64,000 nucleotides of DNA, taken from contig JARRNJ010000007.1 in NCBI GenBank assembly GCA_037385045.1, forward strand, positions 1 through 64,000, given 5' to 3'. Position 1 is the first letter of the stretch; the number at the start of each line of letters is the position of its first letter. The DNA is from JARRNJ01 sp037385045 (GTDB taxonomy: Bacteria > Pseudomonadota > Gammaproteobacteria > JASBUN01). Under the pieces are notes generated by a model. It saw nothing but the letters and a program-made list of their open reading frames with translations, searched no databases and was not told the origin of the DNA. Made by a program: the position numbers and the translations under genes. Below are positions 26,883-36,102 of this stretch, in pieces.

Positions 26883-28628
26883 ATGGCTCGCATGACCCCA
26901 AGCGAAGCGTTCGTGGAGACCCTGGTGGCCCAGGGCGTCAAGGACGTCTTCGGCATCGTCGGCTCCGCGTATATGGATGCGCTGGACCTGTTTCCGGCGG
27001 CGGGAATCCGCTTCATTCCCACGGTCCACGAGCAAGGTTCGGCGCATATGGCGGACGGCTATTCCCGGGTCAGCGGCAAACAGGGGGTGTGCATCGGCCA
27101 GAACGGTCCTGGCATCACCAATTTTGTCACCGCCATTGCCGCGGCCTACTGGGCCCATTCGCCAGTGGTGGCCATCACCCCGGAGACCGGCACCATGGGT
27201 GTGGGGTTGGGCGGTTTTCAGGAGGCCGATCAGCTGTCGATCTTCCAGTCCATCACCAAGTATCAGGCCCACGTCAACAACCCGGCGCGGATGGCCGAGA
27301 TGACGGCCCGGGCCTTCGACCGGGCGCTGTCCGAGCGGGGCCCGACACAGCTGAATATTCCCCGGGATTACTTTTACGGTGAAATGGACACGGACATTCC
27401 CACGCCGGTGCGCATCGAGGCGCCCATCGGCGGCGCCAAGAGCCTGGAGGAGGCCGCCGACCTGCTGGCCGGTGCCAAATTCCCGGTGATCATGGCCGGC
27501 GGCGGCGTCATCAGCGCCGGCGGCGTCGAGGAAACCAAGCAATTGGCCGAGCGGCTTTCGGCGCCGGTGGTGACCAGCTACCTGCACAACGACGCCTTCC
27601 CGGCCAATCATCCGCTGTGGTGCGGCCCGTTGGGCTATCAGGGCTCCAAGGCCGGCATGAACCTGATCGCCAAAGCCGACGTGGTGCTGGCGCTGGGCAC
27701 CCGCCTGGGCCCGTTCGGCACTCTGCCGCAATACGGCATGGACTACTGGCCCAAGTCGGCCAAGATCATCCAGGTGGACGTGGACTACCGCATGGTGGGC
27801 CTGGTCAAGTCGGTGGCCGTTGGCATCTGCGGCGACGCCCGGGGTGTGGCCGTGGCCTTGAGCGAACGCCTCCAGCAGCGCGATCTCGCCTGCCAGCAGA
27901 ACCGCGAGGAGCGCGAGAAGGAGATCAAGCGCCAGCAGCAGGCGTGGGAAACCGAGCTCAACGACTGGACCCAGGAGACCGACGAATGGAGCCGTGAAGT
28001 CGCGGGCGAGGGTGGCCGCATGCATCCACGCCAGATGCTGCGGGCGATGGAGCGTGCCATGCCGGAGGACGCCATGGTGTCCACCGACATCGGCAACATC
28101 TGCTCGGTGTCCAACAGCTACCTGCGCTTCAACCGTCCCAACAGCATGTTCGCGGCCATGAGCTTCGGCAACTGCGGCTACGCCTTCCCCACCATCATCG
28201 GCGCCAAGGTGGCGGCGCCCGAGCGCCCGGCGGTGGCGTATGTGGGCGACGGCGCCTGGGCCATGAGCATGGTCGAGATCCTGACCTGCGTGCGCGAGAA
28301 CATTCCGGTCACCGCGGTGGTGTTCAATAACCGCCAGTGGGGCGCCGAGAAGAAGAACCAGGTCGATTTCTACTCCCAGCGCTTTTTGGGCAGCAACCTG
28401 GAGAACCCGAGCTTCGCCGGCATTGCCCAGTCCATGGGCGCCCAGGGAGTGACCATCGAGCGCGTCGAGGAGGTGGGTCCGGCGCTGGCCAAGGCCTGCG
28501 AGGACCAGAAGCAGGGCAAGACCACCATCCTGGAAATGCTTGTCACCCGTGAGCTGGGCGAGCCGTTCCGCCGTGACGCGTTGAAGAAGCCGGTGCGCTT
28601 GCTTGACAAGTACAAGGACTTTGTCTGA
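26883..28628 (+). CDS. xsc: Sulfoacetaldehyde acetyltransferase
   Basis: ThDP-dependent enzyme that splits sulfoacetaldehyde with phosphate into sulfite and acetyl phosphate. The protein has 581 residues with a strong AGGAGG ribosome site. The N-terminal pyrimidine-binding domain has VHEQGSAHMADGYSR with the catalytic glutamate and GQNGPGITNFVTAIAAAYWAHSP. The C-terminal ThDP motif is GDGAWAMSMVEILTCVREN...NN. QWGAEKKNQVDFYSQRFLGSNL is characteristic of Xsc rather than acetolactate synthase. It lies 12 bases after the sauT-like gene. Confidence 0.93.
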   Translation: MARMTPSEAFVETLVAQGVKDVFGIVGSAYMDALDLFPAAGIRFIPTVHEQGSAHMADGYSRVSGKQGVCIGQNGPGITNFVTAIAAAYWAHSPVVAITPETGTMGVGLGGFQEADQLSIFQSITKYQAHVNNPARMAEMTARAFDRALSERGPTQLNIPRDYFYGEMDTDIPTPVRIEAPIGGAKSLEEAADLLAGAKFPVIMAGGGVISAGGVEETKQLAERLSAPVVTSYLHNDAFPANHPLWCGPLGYQGSKAGMNLIAKADVVLALGTRLGPFGTLPQYGMDYWPKSAKIIQVDVDYRMVGLVKSVAVGICGDARGVAVALSERLQQRDLACQQNREEREKEIKRQQQAWETELNDWTQETDEWSREVAGEGGRMHPRQMLRAMERAMPEDAMVSTDIGNICSVSNSYLRFNRPNSMFAAMSFGNCGYAFPTIIGAKVAAPERPAVAYVGDGAWAMSMVEILTCVRENIPVTAVVFNNRQWGAEKKNQVDFYSQRFLGSNLENPSFAGIAQSMGAQGVTIERVEEVGPALAKACEDQKQGKTTILEMLVTRELGEPFRRDALKKPVRLLDKYKDFV

Positions 28629-28675
28629 GATCGCGGCAACGCGGCGCTCGGCCAACCGCAACGACGGGTAGGAGC

Positions 28676-29116
28676 ATGTTCAATACCATCTTGGTTGCAC
28701 TGGACGGATCGGATCACGCTCGCCATGCGCTGAAGGTGGCGGTCGGACTGGCCGAGCGCTGCGGCGCGAAGCTGCTGCTGTGCCATGCCATCGAACCGCA
28801 TCCGCTGCGTTCCGACCTGAGCCGGATCGCCAGCGAAGCGGCCGAGGAAATGTACGAGCGCATCGGCGGTGAGGTGGCCGAACGTGTTCTCGGCGACGCC
28901 GAACAGGCGGCGCGCGAGGCCGGTATCGCCGAGATTGGCCGCGTGGTTCAGGAGGGCAGCGCGGCGCCGGCGATCGTCGCCGCCGCGGATCACGAGGGAG
29001 CCGACCTGATCGTGGTCGGCACCCGCGGGCTGACCGGACTGCACGAACTGGCCCTGGGCAGCGTCGCTCACAACGTCACTGCCATGGCCCATTGTCCGGT
29101 GGTGGTGGTGAAGTGA
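28676..29116 (+). CDS. Universal stress protein (UspA family)
   Basis: Cytosolic nucleotide-binding protein, 146 residues. MFNTILVALDGSDHARHALKVA is the N-terminal signature. The ATP-binding motif GTRGLTGLHELALGSVAHNVTAMAHCPVVVV has the G-2X-G-9X-G pattern. It is embedded between xsc and ackA on the same strand with short gaps, so it is probably cotranscribed. Usp genes next to acetate kinase are seen in other bacteria. Its role in the pathway is unknown. Confidence 0.88.
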   Translation: MFNTILVALDGSDHARHALKVAVGLAERCGAKLLLCHAIEPHPLRSDLSRIASEAAEEMYERIGGEVAERVLGDAEQAAREAGIAEIGRVVQEGSAAPAIVAAADHEGADLIVVGTRGLTGLHELALGSVAHNVTAMAHCPVVVVK

Positions 29117-29155
29117 CACCGCGCCGGATACCGGGCACCGGCGCCGGGGGTGCCG

Positions 29156-30355
29156 ATGGCTGACGGGTTGCTGGTCCTCAACGCCGGGTCATCGAGCATC
29201 AAGTTCGCCATGTACAGGCTCGGCGAGCCGGGCACCGATCCGCAGTTGCACCTGCGCGGCAACCTGTCCGGTATCGAAGAACAGCCGCACTTGTTCGCGG
29301 CTGACGCCTCCGGACGGCAGCTGGAGGAGGGCGTGCTGCCGGGGAGCGCGGTGCAAAACCACCAGGATGCACTCGATCATCTTCTCGATTGGCTGGATCG
29401 GCAGGCGCATGAAGTGCACTTGGTTGGCGTCGGGCATCGGGTGCTGCATGGCGGACGCGACTACACCCGGCCGGTAAGAATTACCCCGGATCTGTTGCAG
29501 CAGCTGGATCGCTTCTGCCCACTGGGGCCGGACAACCAGCCCCACAACCTTGCCGGGATCCGTGCCATGGAAGCGGTGGCACCGGACCTGCCCCAAGTGG
29601 CGTGTTTTGACACGGCGTTTCACGCCCGTCAGCCGCCGGTCGCGCGCCTGATGCCGCTGCCGGGCGAATACGCTGACCGCGGCTTCGTCCGTTATGGGTT
29701 CCACGGCCTGTCATATGACTACATCACCAGCGTACTGCCGTCGTACAACGACGGGCATTTTCCCCAACGGCTGATCATCGCCCACCTGGGCAGCGGCGCC
29801 AGCGCCGCCGCTATCAAGGACGGTGTCGGCATCGCAACGACCATGGGGCTTACCGCCCTGGACGGCCTCATGATGGGCACCCGGTCGGGTTCCCTGGACC
29901 CGGGCGCGCTGCTGTATCTGATGGAGGAGGACGGACTGGGCGCGCAGGAGCTCAGCGACCTGCTGTACAAGCGCTCCGGTCTGTTGGGCGTTTCCGGCAT
30001 CAGCGCGGACATGCGGGTGCTGCTGGACAGTTCCGAACCAGGCGCGCGGCGGGCCGTGGATCTGTTTAGTTATCGTGTTGTGCGCGCGGTCGGTTCGCTG
30101 GTCGCCGCACTGCAGGGCCTCGACGGACTGGTATTCACCGGCGGGATCGGCGAGCACGCCGCCACCATCCGGGCCGGGGTCTGCCACCAGTTGCGTTGGC
30201 TGGGGCTGGATCTGGACGAGAACGCCAACGACCGCCACGGTCCGGTGATTACGCAGGCCACCAGTGCCGTCAAGGGTTGGGTGATCCCCACCAATGAAGA
30301 GCTGGTGATCGCGCGCCATACCATGGAAGTGTTGGCGCGGGAATCCGCCGGGTAA
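29156..30355 (+). CDS. ackA: Acetate kinase
   Basis: Transfers the phosphoryl group of acetyl phosphate to ADP, giving acetate and ATP. The protein has 399 residues from ATG 29156 (MADGLLVLNAGSSSIKFAMY); a GTG six bases upstream is possible. Motifs include NAGSSSIKF, HRVLHGGRDYTRPV, CFDTAFHARQPPVARLMPLP, GFHGLSYDYI, HLGSGASAAAI, GLMMGTRSGSLDPG and FTGGIGEHAA. Xsc-produced acetyl phosphate is usually handled by Pta in these clusters. AckA here would instead recover ATP. Confidence 0.94.
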   Translation: MADGLLVLNAGSSSIKFAMYRLGEPGTDPQLHLRGNLSGIEEQPHLFAADASGRQLEEGVLPGSAVQNHQDALDHLLDWLDRQAHEVHLVGVGHRVLHGGRDYTRPVRITPDLLQQLDRFCPLGPDNQPHNLAGIRAMEAVAPDLPQVACFDTAFHARQPPVARLMPLPGEYADRGFVRYGFHGLSYDYITSVLPSYNDGHFPQRLIIAHLGSGASAAAIKDGVGIATTMGLTALDGLMMGTRSGSLDPGALLYLMEEDGLGAQELSDLLYKRSGLLGVSGISADMRVLLDSSEPGARRAVDLFSYRVVRAVGSLVAALQGLDGLVFTGGIGEHAATIRAGVCHQLRWLGLDLDENANDRHGPVITQATSAVKGWVIPTNEELVIARHTMEVLARESAG

Positions 30356-30446
30356 GGGCGCGCTCAAGGGCGCGCGCATAACATCAAAGCCGAGGCCGGC
30401 GGCGTTGTAGCACCGATCCCCTCCCATCTCCTGTTTGTGAGGACCG

Positions 30447-31238
30447 ATGAACGCTGTAGTTTCCGAGGTCGGCGCGGCCCTGAGCGGGATCGCGCCCCAT
30501 GTGCTGGTCGGTGTGATACTGGTGCTGGCGCTTGCGGGCCTGATCAAGGGCACCCTGGGTTTCGGGTTGCCGTTGGTGGCGATATCGCTGCTCTCGAACG
30601 TCGTGGAGATCCACCTGGCGTTGGCGTTGGTGACGCTGCCGATCGTGCTCAGCAACCTTTGGCTGGGCCTGCAGGGCGGCGACTTTCCCGGAACGCTGCG
30701 CAAGTACTGGATGGTGGTGCTGGCGGTCGGTGTCGGCATTTTCGCCGGTTCGCGGGTGCTGGTGGGCATCGACAAAAACCTGCTGATGTTCCTCCTGGGC
30801 ACGGTGATCATCGTTTTCGCCCTGGCGGAGCAATTCAAGTCGGGCGCCGGGCTGGTGATCCCCCCGCATGCGGAAAGGGGGTGGGGCATCGCCGCGGGCC
30901 TCGTGGCCGGACTGATGGGCGGCCTGTCCACCGCCTACGGCCCGCCGCTGATCATGTACCTGACCGCGTTGCGGCTGCCGAAGGAGGTCTACATCGGCAC
31001 CCTGGGCGTGATCTGGTTCTTTGCGTCGATCTTCCTGGTGGCGGCGTTCTCCAGCGTCAAGATCCTCACGCCGTATACGGCAGTCCTTTCGGGGCTTTCG
31101 GTGTTTCCCGTGTTCGTCGGCATGGCGCTGGGCAAACGGCTGCGCGCGCGCATCGACCAGCACCTGTTTCAGCGTCTGACCCTGATCGCACTGGTGATTC
31201 TGGCCCTGAACCTGCTGCGCCGCGGCTTGTGGGGCTGA
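30447..31238 (+). CDS. tauE: TauE/SafE-family membrane exporter (putative sulfite exporter)
   Basis: Polytopic inner-membrane protein of 263 residues with about eight hydrophobic segments in two repeats. LAGLIKGTLGFGLPLVAISLL begins the first and AAGLVAGLMGGLSTAYGPPLIMYLTAL the second; both show the glycine/proline pattern of TauE/SafE. Members export sulfite or sulfonates. At the end of an xsc cluster, sulfite export is the natural reading. It converges on the globin gene with a 13-base gap. Confidence 0.82.
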   Translation: MNAVVSEVGAALSGIAPHVLVGVILVLALAGLIKGTLGFGLPLVAISLLSNVVEIHLALALVTLPIVLSNLWLGLQGGDFPGTLRKYWMVVLAVGVGIFAGSRVLVGIDKNLLMFLLGTVIIVFALAEQFKSGAGLVIPPHAERGWGIAAGLVAGLMGGLSTAYGPPLIMYLTALRLPKEVYIGTLGVIWFFASIFLVAAFSSVKILTPYTAVLSGLSVFPVFVGMALGKRLRARIDQHLFQRLTLIALVILALNLLRRGLWG

Positions 31239-31251
31239 ACGCGGTTCCGCA

Positions 31252-31677
31252 TCAACTTCGCCGCCCGCCGGCGTAACGCCGGTAGAAATCCGGCGCCGCA
31301 CGTACGGCAACCGCCATGCGCCGGGCCCGCCGGTGCCACTCGACGGCCAGCGGCGGCGGCAGGTGGTCGGCGAGGGTCGCCCGCAACACTGCCAGCCAGG
31401 CCTCCACCAGCGAGTCGTCGACCCCGACGCGCCAATGGGTCAGGCCGATGTCGTATCGGTACCCCTGGTACGGCCGTCCCCCGAGGGCGACCCACCAGAA
31501 ATGGGTCAGCTTGGCTGTGTGCGCCGCCCAGTCCCGCACCGTTGCAAAGGGCTGTGACAACTGCGGATGGCGCTGCACACGGTCGTAGAAATCGGCGACC
31601 ACAACCGCCACCCGGTGATGACCGATACGCGCGTGGGTGCTGCGCGCACGTAATGTGGATGGCTTTTCGCCCGGCAT
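31252..31677 (-). CDS. Group III truncated hemoglobin
   Basis: Small 2/2 globin of 141 residues. VVVADFYDRVQRHPQLSQPF and WAAHTAKLTHFWWVALGGRPYQG match the group III pattern, with the proximal histidine probably in the MAVAV-flanked C-terminal helix region or the AKLTHFW segment. Such globins bind O2/NO. It is downstream of the RND gene and convergent with tauE. An AT-rich promoter region and an NsrR gene 4.5 kb away fit NO control. Confidence 0.8.
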   Translation of the reverse strand: MPGEKPSTLRARSTHARIGHHRVAVVVADFYDRVQRHPQLSQPFATVRDWAAHTAKLTHFWWVALGGRPYQGYRYDIGLTHWRVGVDDSLVEAWLAVLRATLADHLPPPLAVEWHRRARRMAVAVRAAPDFYRRYAGGRRS

Positions 31678-31806
31678 GCTCTCGGCTCCGCGTCTCCCAC
31701 GGGTGATTTACCGATGATGACGCCGGTCTCAGGCCGGCTCCATGACCAAAGTCAAGTGAGTAAATACATTAAATAATAACTATAACATTATGTAATACAA
31801 TACTAT
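31678..31806 (-). promoter_or_regulatory. AT-rich leader of the truncated hemoglobin gene
   Basis: This gap drops sharply in GC. It contains AAATACAT (31762-31769), which reads ATGTATTT on the minus strand and resembles one half of published NsrR sites. A run of TAATAACTATAACATTATGTAATAC follows at about 31774-31797. A second half-site is not clear, so the operator call is tentative. Confidence 0.35.
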
Positions 31807-34800
31807 CTAGCTGGCACTCGTACCGGAAACTGCGTGATGAGGGGTGGTGCGCGGATGCCAACGCAGATACAGGGCGGGGATCAGGTTGGTGCTGAGCAGG
31901 GAACTCCAGACCACCCCGCCGAGGACCACAGCCGCCAGCCCCTGTTCGGGTGCGGCGCCGGCGCCCCAGGCCAGGGCGGTCGGCAGCATGCCCAGCACCG
32001 CCGTCAGTGTGGTGAGGACGATGGGCCGGAAGCGTACCGCTACCGCGTCGAAGACTGCCTCGTGCGCCGCCATTCCGCGTCGCTCGTTACGCTGGGCCCG
32101 GTGCAACAACACGATGCCGTGATTGAGGCTGATGCCCATGACCGTGAGAAACCCGACCAGGCCGACGGCGTTGAGTCCAACGCCGCTGAGGGCCAATGCC
32201 AGCGCGCCGCCGGTGCAGGCGAGCGGCACCTGGATCAGCAGAATGGCCGGCACCCGCAGGCTGCCGAACTGCATCAGCAGGATGGCCACTGCCAATACCA
32301 GCGCAGCGGCGGCGGCCAGCGCCAGCACCACGCCGGTGTGGCGCAGGCGGGGGTAAAGCCCGCCCACCGACACGCGATAACCCGGCGGCAGCTGCATCCC
32401 CGACAGGGCCCGCCGGATACCTGCGGCGGCGGCTCCCAAGGTGCCGTGAGGGGTCGCCAGGATCGCCATCGCCCGGGCGCCGTCCCGGTGCCGCAGCTGG
32501 TTGGGAACCGTGCGCAGACGGACCCGGGCCAGTCGGCCCAGGGGCGTCCAGCCATGGTCGGTGTGAATCAGCAGGGCGCGCAAACGCGCAGGGCTCAGGT
32601 ATGGTGCGTCGGCCAGGCGCATGTAGAGGTCGACGCGGTGGTTCGACTCGGGAATGCGCGCGATGACCTGTCCGCCGAGCGCCGGGCGCAACTGCGCATA
32701 CAGGGATTGGGCGCTGACGCCGTAAAGGCCCAGGGCATCGGTGCGCGGCGCAACGTCCAGCGCCGTGACCGGGTAGCCGTCATTGTCGAACACGGCGGCC
32801 AGCGCCGGCGTCCTGCGCAGGCGTGCGCTGACCCGGGCGGCAACCTGGCGCAACAATGGGATTCTTTGTCCGTACACGGTAACGACCAGCGGCTGCGGAA
32901 GCCCGGAGAGGCTTTCACCGACCCGTTCCACGGTCGGGGTATCGAAGCCCTGCTGCACGCCGGTGGTGGAGCTGGCCGCCTGCAGCCGGTGCGCGACGGC
33001 ATCCAGGTTTTCGCGGCCGCTGCCCGGCTTCAACACGGCCTGGATTTCGCCGGCGAAACTGCGCTCGGTGTAGGCGGTGTCGCCCGCCGAACCGATGCGC
33101 GCGAACACGTGGGCCACCTCGGGGCGGGCGGCGAGCGCCCGGGTGATGTGCTCCACCGCCCGGCGGGTGTCGTCGAGGGCCGTGCCCGGCGGCAGGGTGA
33201 AGCTGTCGAGCAATACGCCTTCGTTTGGCAGCGGCAGGAAGTTCATGGGCACCTGGAACAGCAGCAAGAGGCTGACCCCGAACAGCAATGCTGCCCCACC
33301 CAGGCTGGTCAGCGGACGGGCGACGGTGAGTTGCAGCAGGCGGTGGTTGGTCCGTTGCAGTCGGGCGAGCGCCCGGGCGCCCGGCGTCGCACGAGGTCGG
33401 GTCGGCGGCCGGATGTGGGACAGGGCCAGAGGAATCAGCGTCAGGGACACCAACAGCGAGCCGAGCAGGGCGACGGTCATGGCCAGGGCGAAGGGCAGAA
33501 AGAACAATGCCGCCAATCCGCCCGCCGCCAGCAGCGGGGCATAACTCGACACCGTGGTCAGGGTGCCGGTGAAGTCCGGACCGGCGATGTCCACCAACCC
33601 GGACCAGACCCCGGCGATGCCGGTCTCACCCTGCTCCCAGCGATGGTAGATGCTTTCCATGACAATGATGGCGTCATCGGCCAGCAGCCCCACCGCCACC
33701 GACAGCGCGCCCAGCGTCAACAGGTTCAGGCTGTGCCCGGTGGCGTAGATGCCCGCCACGGCGCTCAGCAATGCCACCGGGACACTGAGCGCCAGGATCC
33801 AGACACCGCGATGGGTGCCGAGGACGGCGAACAGGACCAGGATCGCCAGGACCGCGCCTACCAGCAGGTTGCGCCCCAGATCCCGGCCGATGAGCGATAC
33901 CACGTGCCCCTGGTCGTAGACGTGCACCCAGTGGCTGCCGGGCGGCAACTGGGCCTGCAGCTGCCGCAGCCTGGCGGAGACCGCCCGGGAAACCGGCACC
34001 GTCGAGGCGCCGGGCTGTTTGTACACCAGCATGGCCACGGTGGGCCGGCCGTCGAGCAGAGTGGCGTTGTGCAGCGGCTCGGCGGTGTGCACGATGCGCG
34101 CCAGGCTGCCGAGGGGAATGCGTTGCTTACCGGCGGGAATCGACACCCGCGCCAGGTCTTGGATGCGCTTTGGCAGGTGGCGTGCCTGCAGCAGCACGTC
34201 CTGATGACCGAGCACCAAATGGCCCGCCGGTCCGAGCACCACGCTCTGGCGGATGGTTTTCGCGATGGTCGACAGGGAAACGTTGTAGCGGCGCAGTTGC
34301 GCCAATTGCGGCTGAATCCACAATGCCTCCTGCCCGCCGCCAAAGACCTCGACCCGCTGCACGCCCGGCAGCGCGCGCAGCGCCGGTGCGATGACCGCCT
34401 GTATCGTGCGTTGCACTTTCCAGGCCGGGGTGCCCCCTGGAATATCGACGGCGTAGTCGGCCACTTCGTTGATGGGGTTGCCCAGCGCCTCGGCGTACGG
34501 TTGCACGCCGCCTGGAAGGCTGGCTTGCGAACGATCCAGCGCACTGTTCACCGCCTGCAGGTCCTGCTGCACTGCAGTGCCCTGGCGAAAGCGGACGCTG
34601 ATGCGCAAGGTACCCTGACCCATTACCGAGCGCACACCGGTGACATCCGGGACGGCCAGCAGTTGTCGTTCCAGCGGCCGCGTCAGCAGCGTTTCCACCT
34701 CGACGGCGGAGGCGCCCGGGTAGTGGGCGATGACGCTGATTTCCGGGTAATCGAACCGGGGCAGCACCTCCACTGGTACGTGCCACAACGCATAGCCACC

Positions 34801-34893
34801 GTAGCCCAGGAGCAGACCGTAGCCCAGCAGCCCCAGCAGCGGGCGCGAAACCAGCCAAACGAACCATGCCGGAACCCGGGTACCGCCGCCCAT
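31807..34893 (-). CDS. RND-family efflux pump inner-membrane transporter
   Basis: Proton-driven AcrB/CzcA-like transporter of 1028 residues with two halves. The start is ATG 34893 (MGGGTRVPAWFVW), one base after the adaptor stop. Each half has a lone N-terminal helix, a large periplasmic loop (for example YPGASAVEVETLLTRPLE) and a five-helix bundle. TM4 reads LGALSVAVGLLADDAIIVMESIYHRWEQ with the paired aspartates of the proton relay. A second-half counterpart is VGFLTVMGISLNHGIVLLHRAQRN. Substrate is unknown; the DD motif favours organic or multi-substrate export over heavy-metal HME types. No outer-membrane partner is nearby, and the partner adaptor is damaged. Confidence 0.9.
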   Translation of the reverse strand: MGGGTRVPAWFVWLVSRPLLGLLGYGLLLGYGGYALWHVPVEVLPRFDYPEISVIAHYPGASAVEVETLLTRPLERQLLAVPDVTGVRSVMGQGTLRISVRFRQGTAVQQDLQAVNSALDRSQASLPGGVQPYAEALGNPINEVADYAVDIPGGTPAWKVQRTIQAVIAPALRALPGVQRVEVFGGGQEALWIQPQLAQLRRYNVSLSTIAKTIRQSVVLGPAGHLVLGHQDVLLQARHLPKRIQDLARVSIPAGKQRIPLGSLARIVHTAEPLHNATLLDGRPTVAMLVYKQPGASTVPVSRAVSARLRQLQAQLPPGSHWVHVYDQGHVVSLIGRDLGRNLLVGAVLAILVLFAVLGTHRGVWILALSVPVALLSAVAGIYATGHSLNLLTLGALSVAVGLLADDAIIVMESIYHRWEQGETGIAGVWSGLVDIAGPDFTGTLTTVSSYAPLLAAGGLAALFFLPFALAMTVALLGSLLVSLTLIPLALSHIRPPTRPRATPGARALARLQRTNHRLLQLTVARPLTSLGGAALLFGVSLLLLFQVPMNFLPLPNEGVLLDSFTLPPGTALDDTRRAVEHITRALAARPEVAHVFARIGSAGDTAYTERSFAGEIQAVLKPGSGRENLDAVAHRLQAASSTTGVQQGFDTPTVERVGESLSGLPQPLVVTVYGQRIPLLRQVAARVSARLRRTPALAAVFDNDGYPVTALDVAPRTDALGLYGVSAQSLYAQLRPALGGQVIARIPESNHRVDLYMRLADAPYLSPARLRALLIHTDHGWTPLGRLARVRLRTVPNQLRHRDGARAMAILATPHGTLGAAAAGIRRALSGMQLPPGYRVSVGGLYPRLRHTGVVLALAAAAALVLAVAILLMQFGSLRVPAILLIQVPLACTGGALALALSGVGLNAVGLVGFLTVMGISLNHGIVLLHRAQRNERRGMAAHEAVFDAVAVRFRPIVLTTLTAVLGMLPTALAWGAGAAPEQGLAAVVLGGVVWSSLLSTNLIPALYLRWHPRTTPHHAVSGTSAS

Positions 34894-34894
34894 G

Positions 34895-35888
34895 TCAGTC
34901 CGGGGGTTGATAGTGCTGGGTGAAGTCCCGGTGGAAGCGCAGATAGACGTCGGATACGCGGACCTGCTGTCCCGGCTGCAGGCCCTGCCGGATGAACGTC
35001 TCATCGGCGCGCGCGGAGCCGGGCACCACCGCCTGTGGTCGGTCGCCGGCGCGCGTGTGCAGCAATACCCACCAGCGCCCACGGTCCAGCACCAGGGCGG
35101 ATGTGGGAACCACGGTGCCGTGCCGCCGCTCGCCCTGCAGGGTCACCGTTCCGGCATCCCCATTGCGCCAAGTGCCGGAACCTTTGGTCGCGGCGCACAA
35201 CACCTCGCGGCCGCTGTCGCTGCGCAGCGGCTGAATCCGGCTGATGACCTTGACTGCGACCCTGGTCCCGCTCCCCAGCGGGCGAAACGTGCCATGCATG
35301 CCGACGTGCACGGACTCGGCGTCGCGGCCGTAGAAGACCGCCCTCAGCCACAGGGCATGGAGCGGGGCCAGGTCGATCAGGGCGTCGCCTGCGCCGACGC
35401 GTTGGCCATCGCCGACGCTCACCGACACGACTGTGCCCGCCACCGGCGCGCCGACGGTGGTCGTGGCTTTCTGGTACTGCAGGCGCGCTTGGGCGGCATC
35501 GGCGACAGACCGGCGTTCTGCGACATCCGCTCGGGCGCGCTGCAGTTCCTTGCGAGTGCTAACGCCGGGGTAGGTCTCCCGGAGCCGATGCAGGGCCTGT
35601 TGTGCAAGATGCAGGGCAGCCTGAGCGCGGGCGGCGGCGGCCGCAGCCTGTTCAAGTTCCATGCGCCGTTCAGCGCCGCCGAGAGTTGCAATGACGTCGC
35701 TGCGGTGCACCAAATGCCACTCCGGGGGCTGCCGATGCCGGAGCAGGCAGCCACGCCAAGACACCGAGAACCAGCGTCAGGATCCAGCCGAGCGGATGCG
35801 GGCCCGCGCCGCTTGCGGAACCGGCAGGGAACCCGGACGCTGGCCGGAGCCGCTGTGGAATACGGATGCCGGTCATTGTTGCGGCCAT
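34895..35888 (-). pseudogene. RND periplasmic adaptor, broken by an internal deletion
   Basis: Membrane-fusion partner of the adjacent RND pump. One frame begins at about 35888 and encodes a signal peptide (GWILTLVLGVLAWLPAPASA), then stops at 35670-35672. The rest lies in another frame, beginning with LVHRSDVIATLGGAERRMELEQ. It continues through a helical hairpin (about 35550-35680), a second lipoyl half (VGAPVAGTVVSVSVGDGQRV) and the beta-barrel to the stop at 34895. The roughly 40-60 residues that normally link the signal peptide to the first lipoyl half are absent. The join near 35710-35740 therefore looks like an out-of-frame deletion. An ORF starting at 35764 could give 289 residues but would lack an export signal. 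Confidence 0.75.
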
Positions 35889-36102
35889 CGATGGGCGCGC
35901 CTCTGACAGGGGACGGAGCTTCACCTCGAAGCAGGAATGATGCCGTGTCAACAAACTTTAAGAAACGTTTTTAAGTAACTAATAAACCAATAAATTATTT
36001 GACAGCGCACCGCGCCGTTGGTGGTGCATAGCAACCATCGACGGGGGTATGAAACCATAATGAGGTTGGGTTTGGGCCCGACGGCGGCGGCCCGGCGGTT
36101 GG

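Noticed and set aside
26160..28661. An 833-codon minus-strand frame opposite sauT and xsc
   Set aside because: It is a GC-driven shadow; the plus strand carries the ThDP and ANL motifs.
28676..29116. Considered as a phosphotransacetylase to complete the Xsc route
   Set aside because: The sequence and G-2X-G-9X-G motif are those of a universal stress protein; no Pta was found in the window.
31834..34923. A 1029-codon open frame on the plus strand opposite the RND gene
   Set aside because: Its protein is rich in Q, G, R and H and has no family motifs. The minus strand encodes a clear RND transporter over the same bases.
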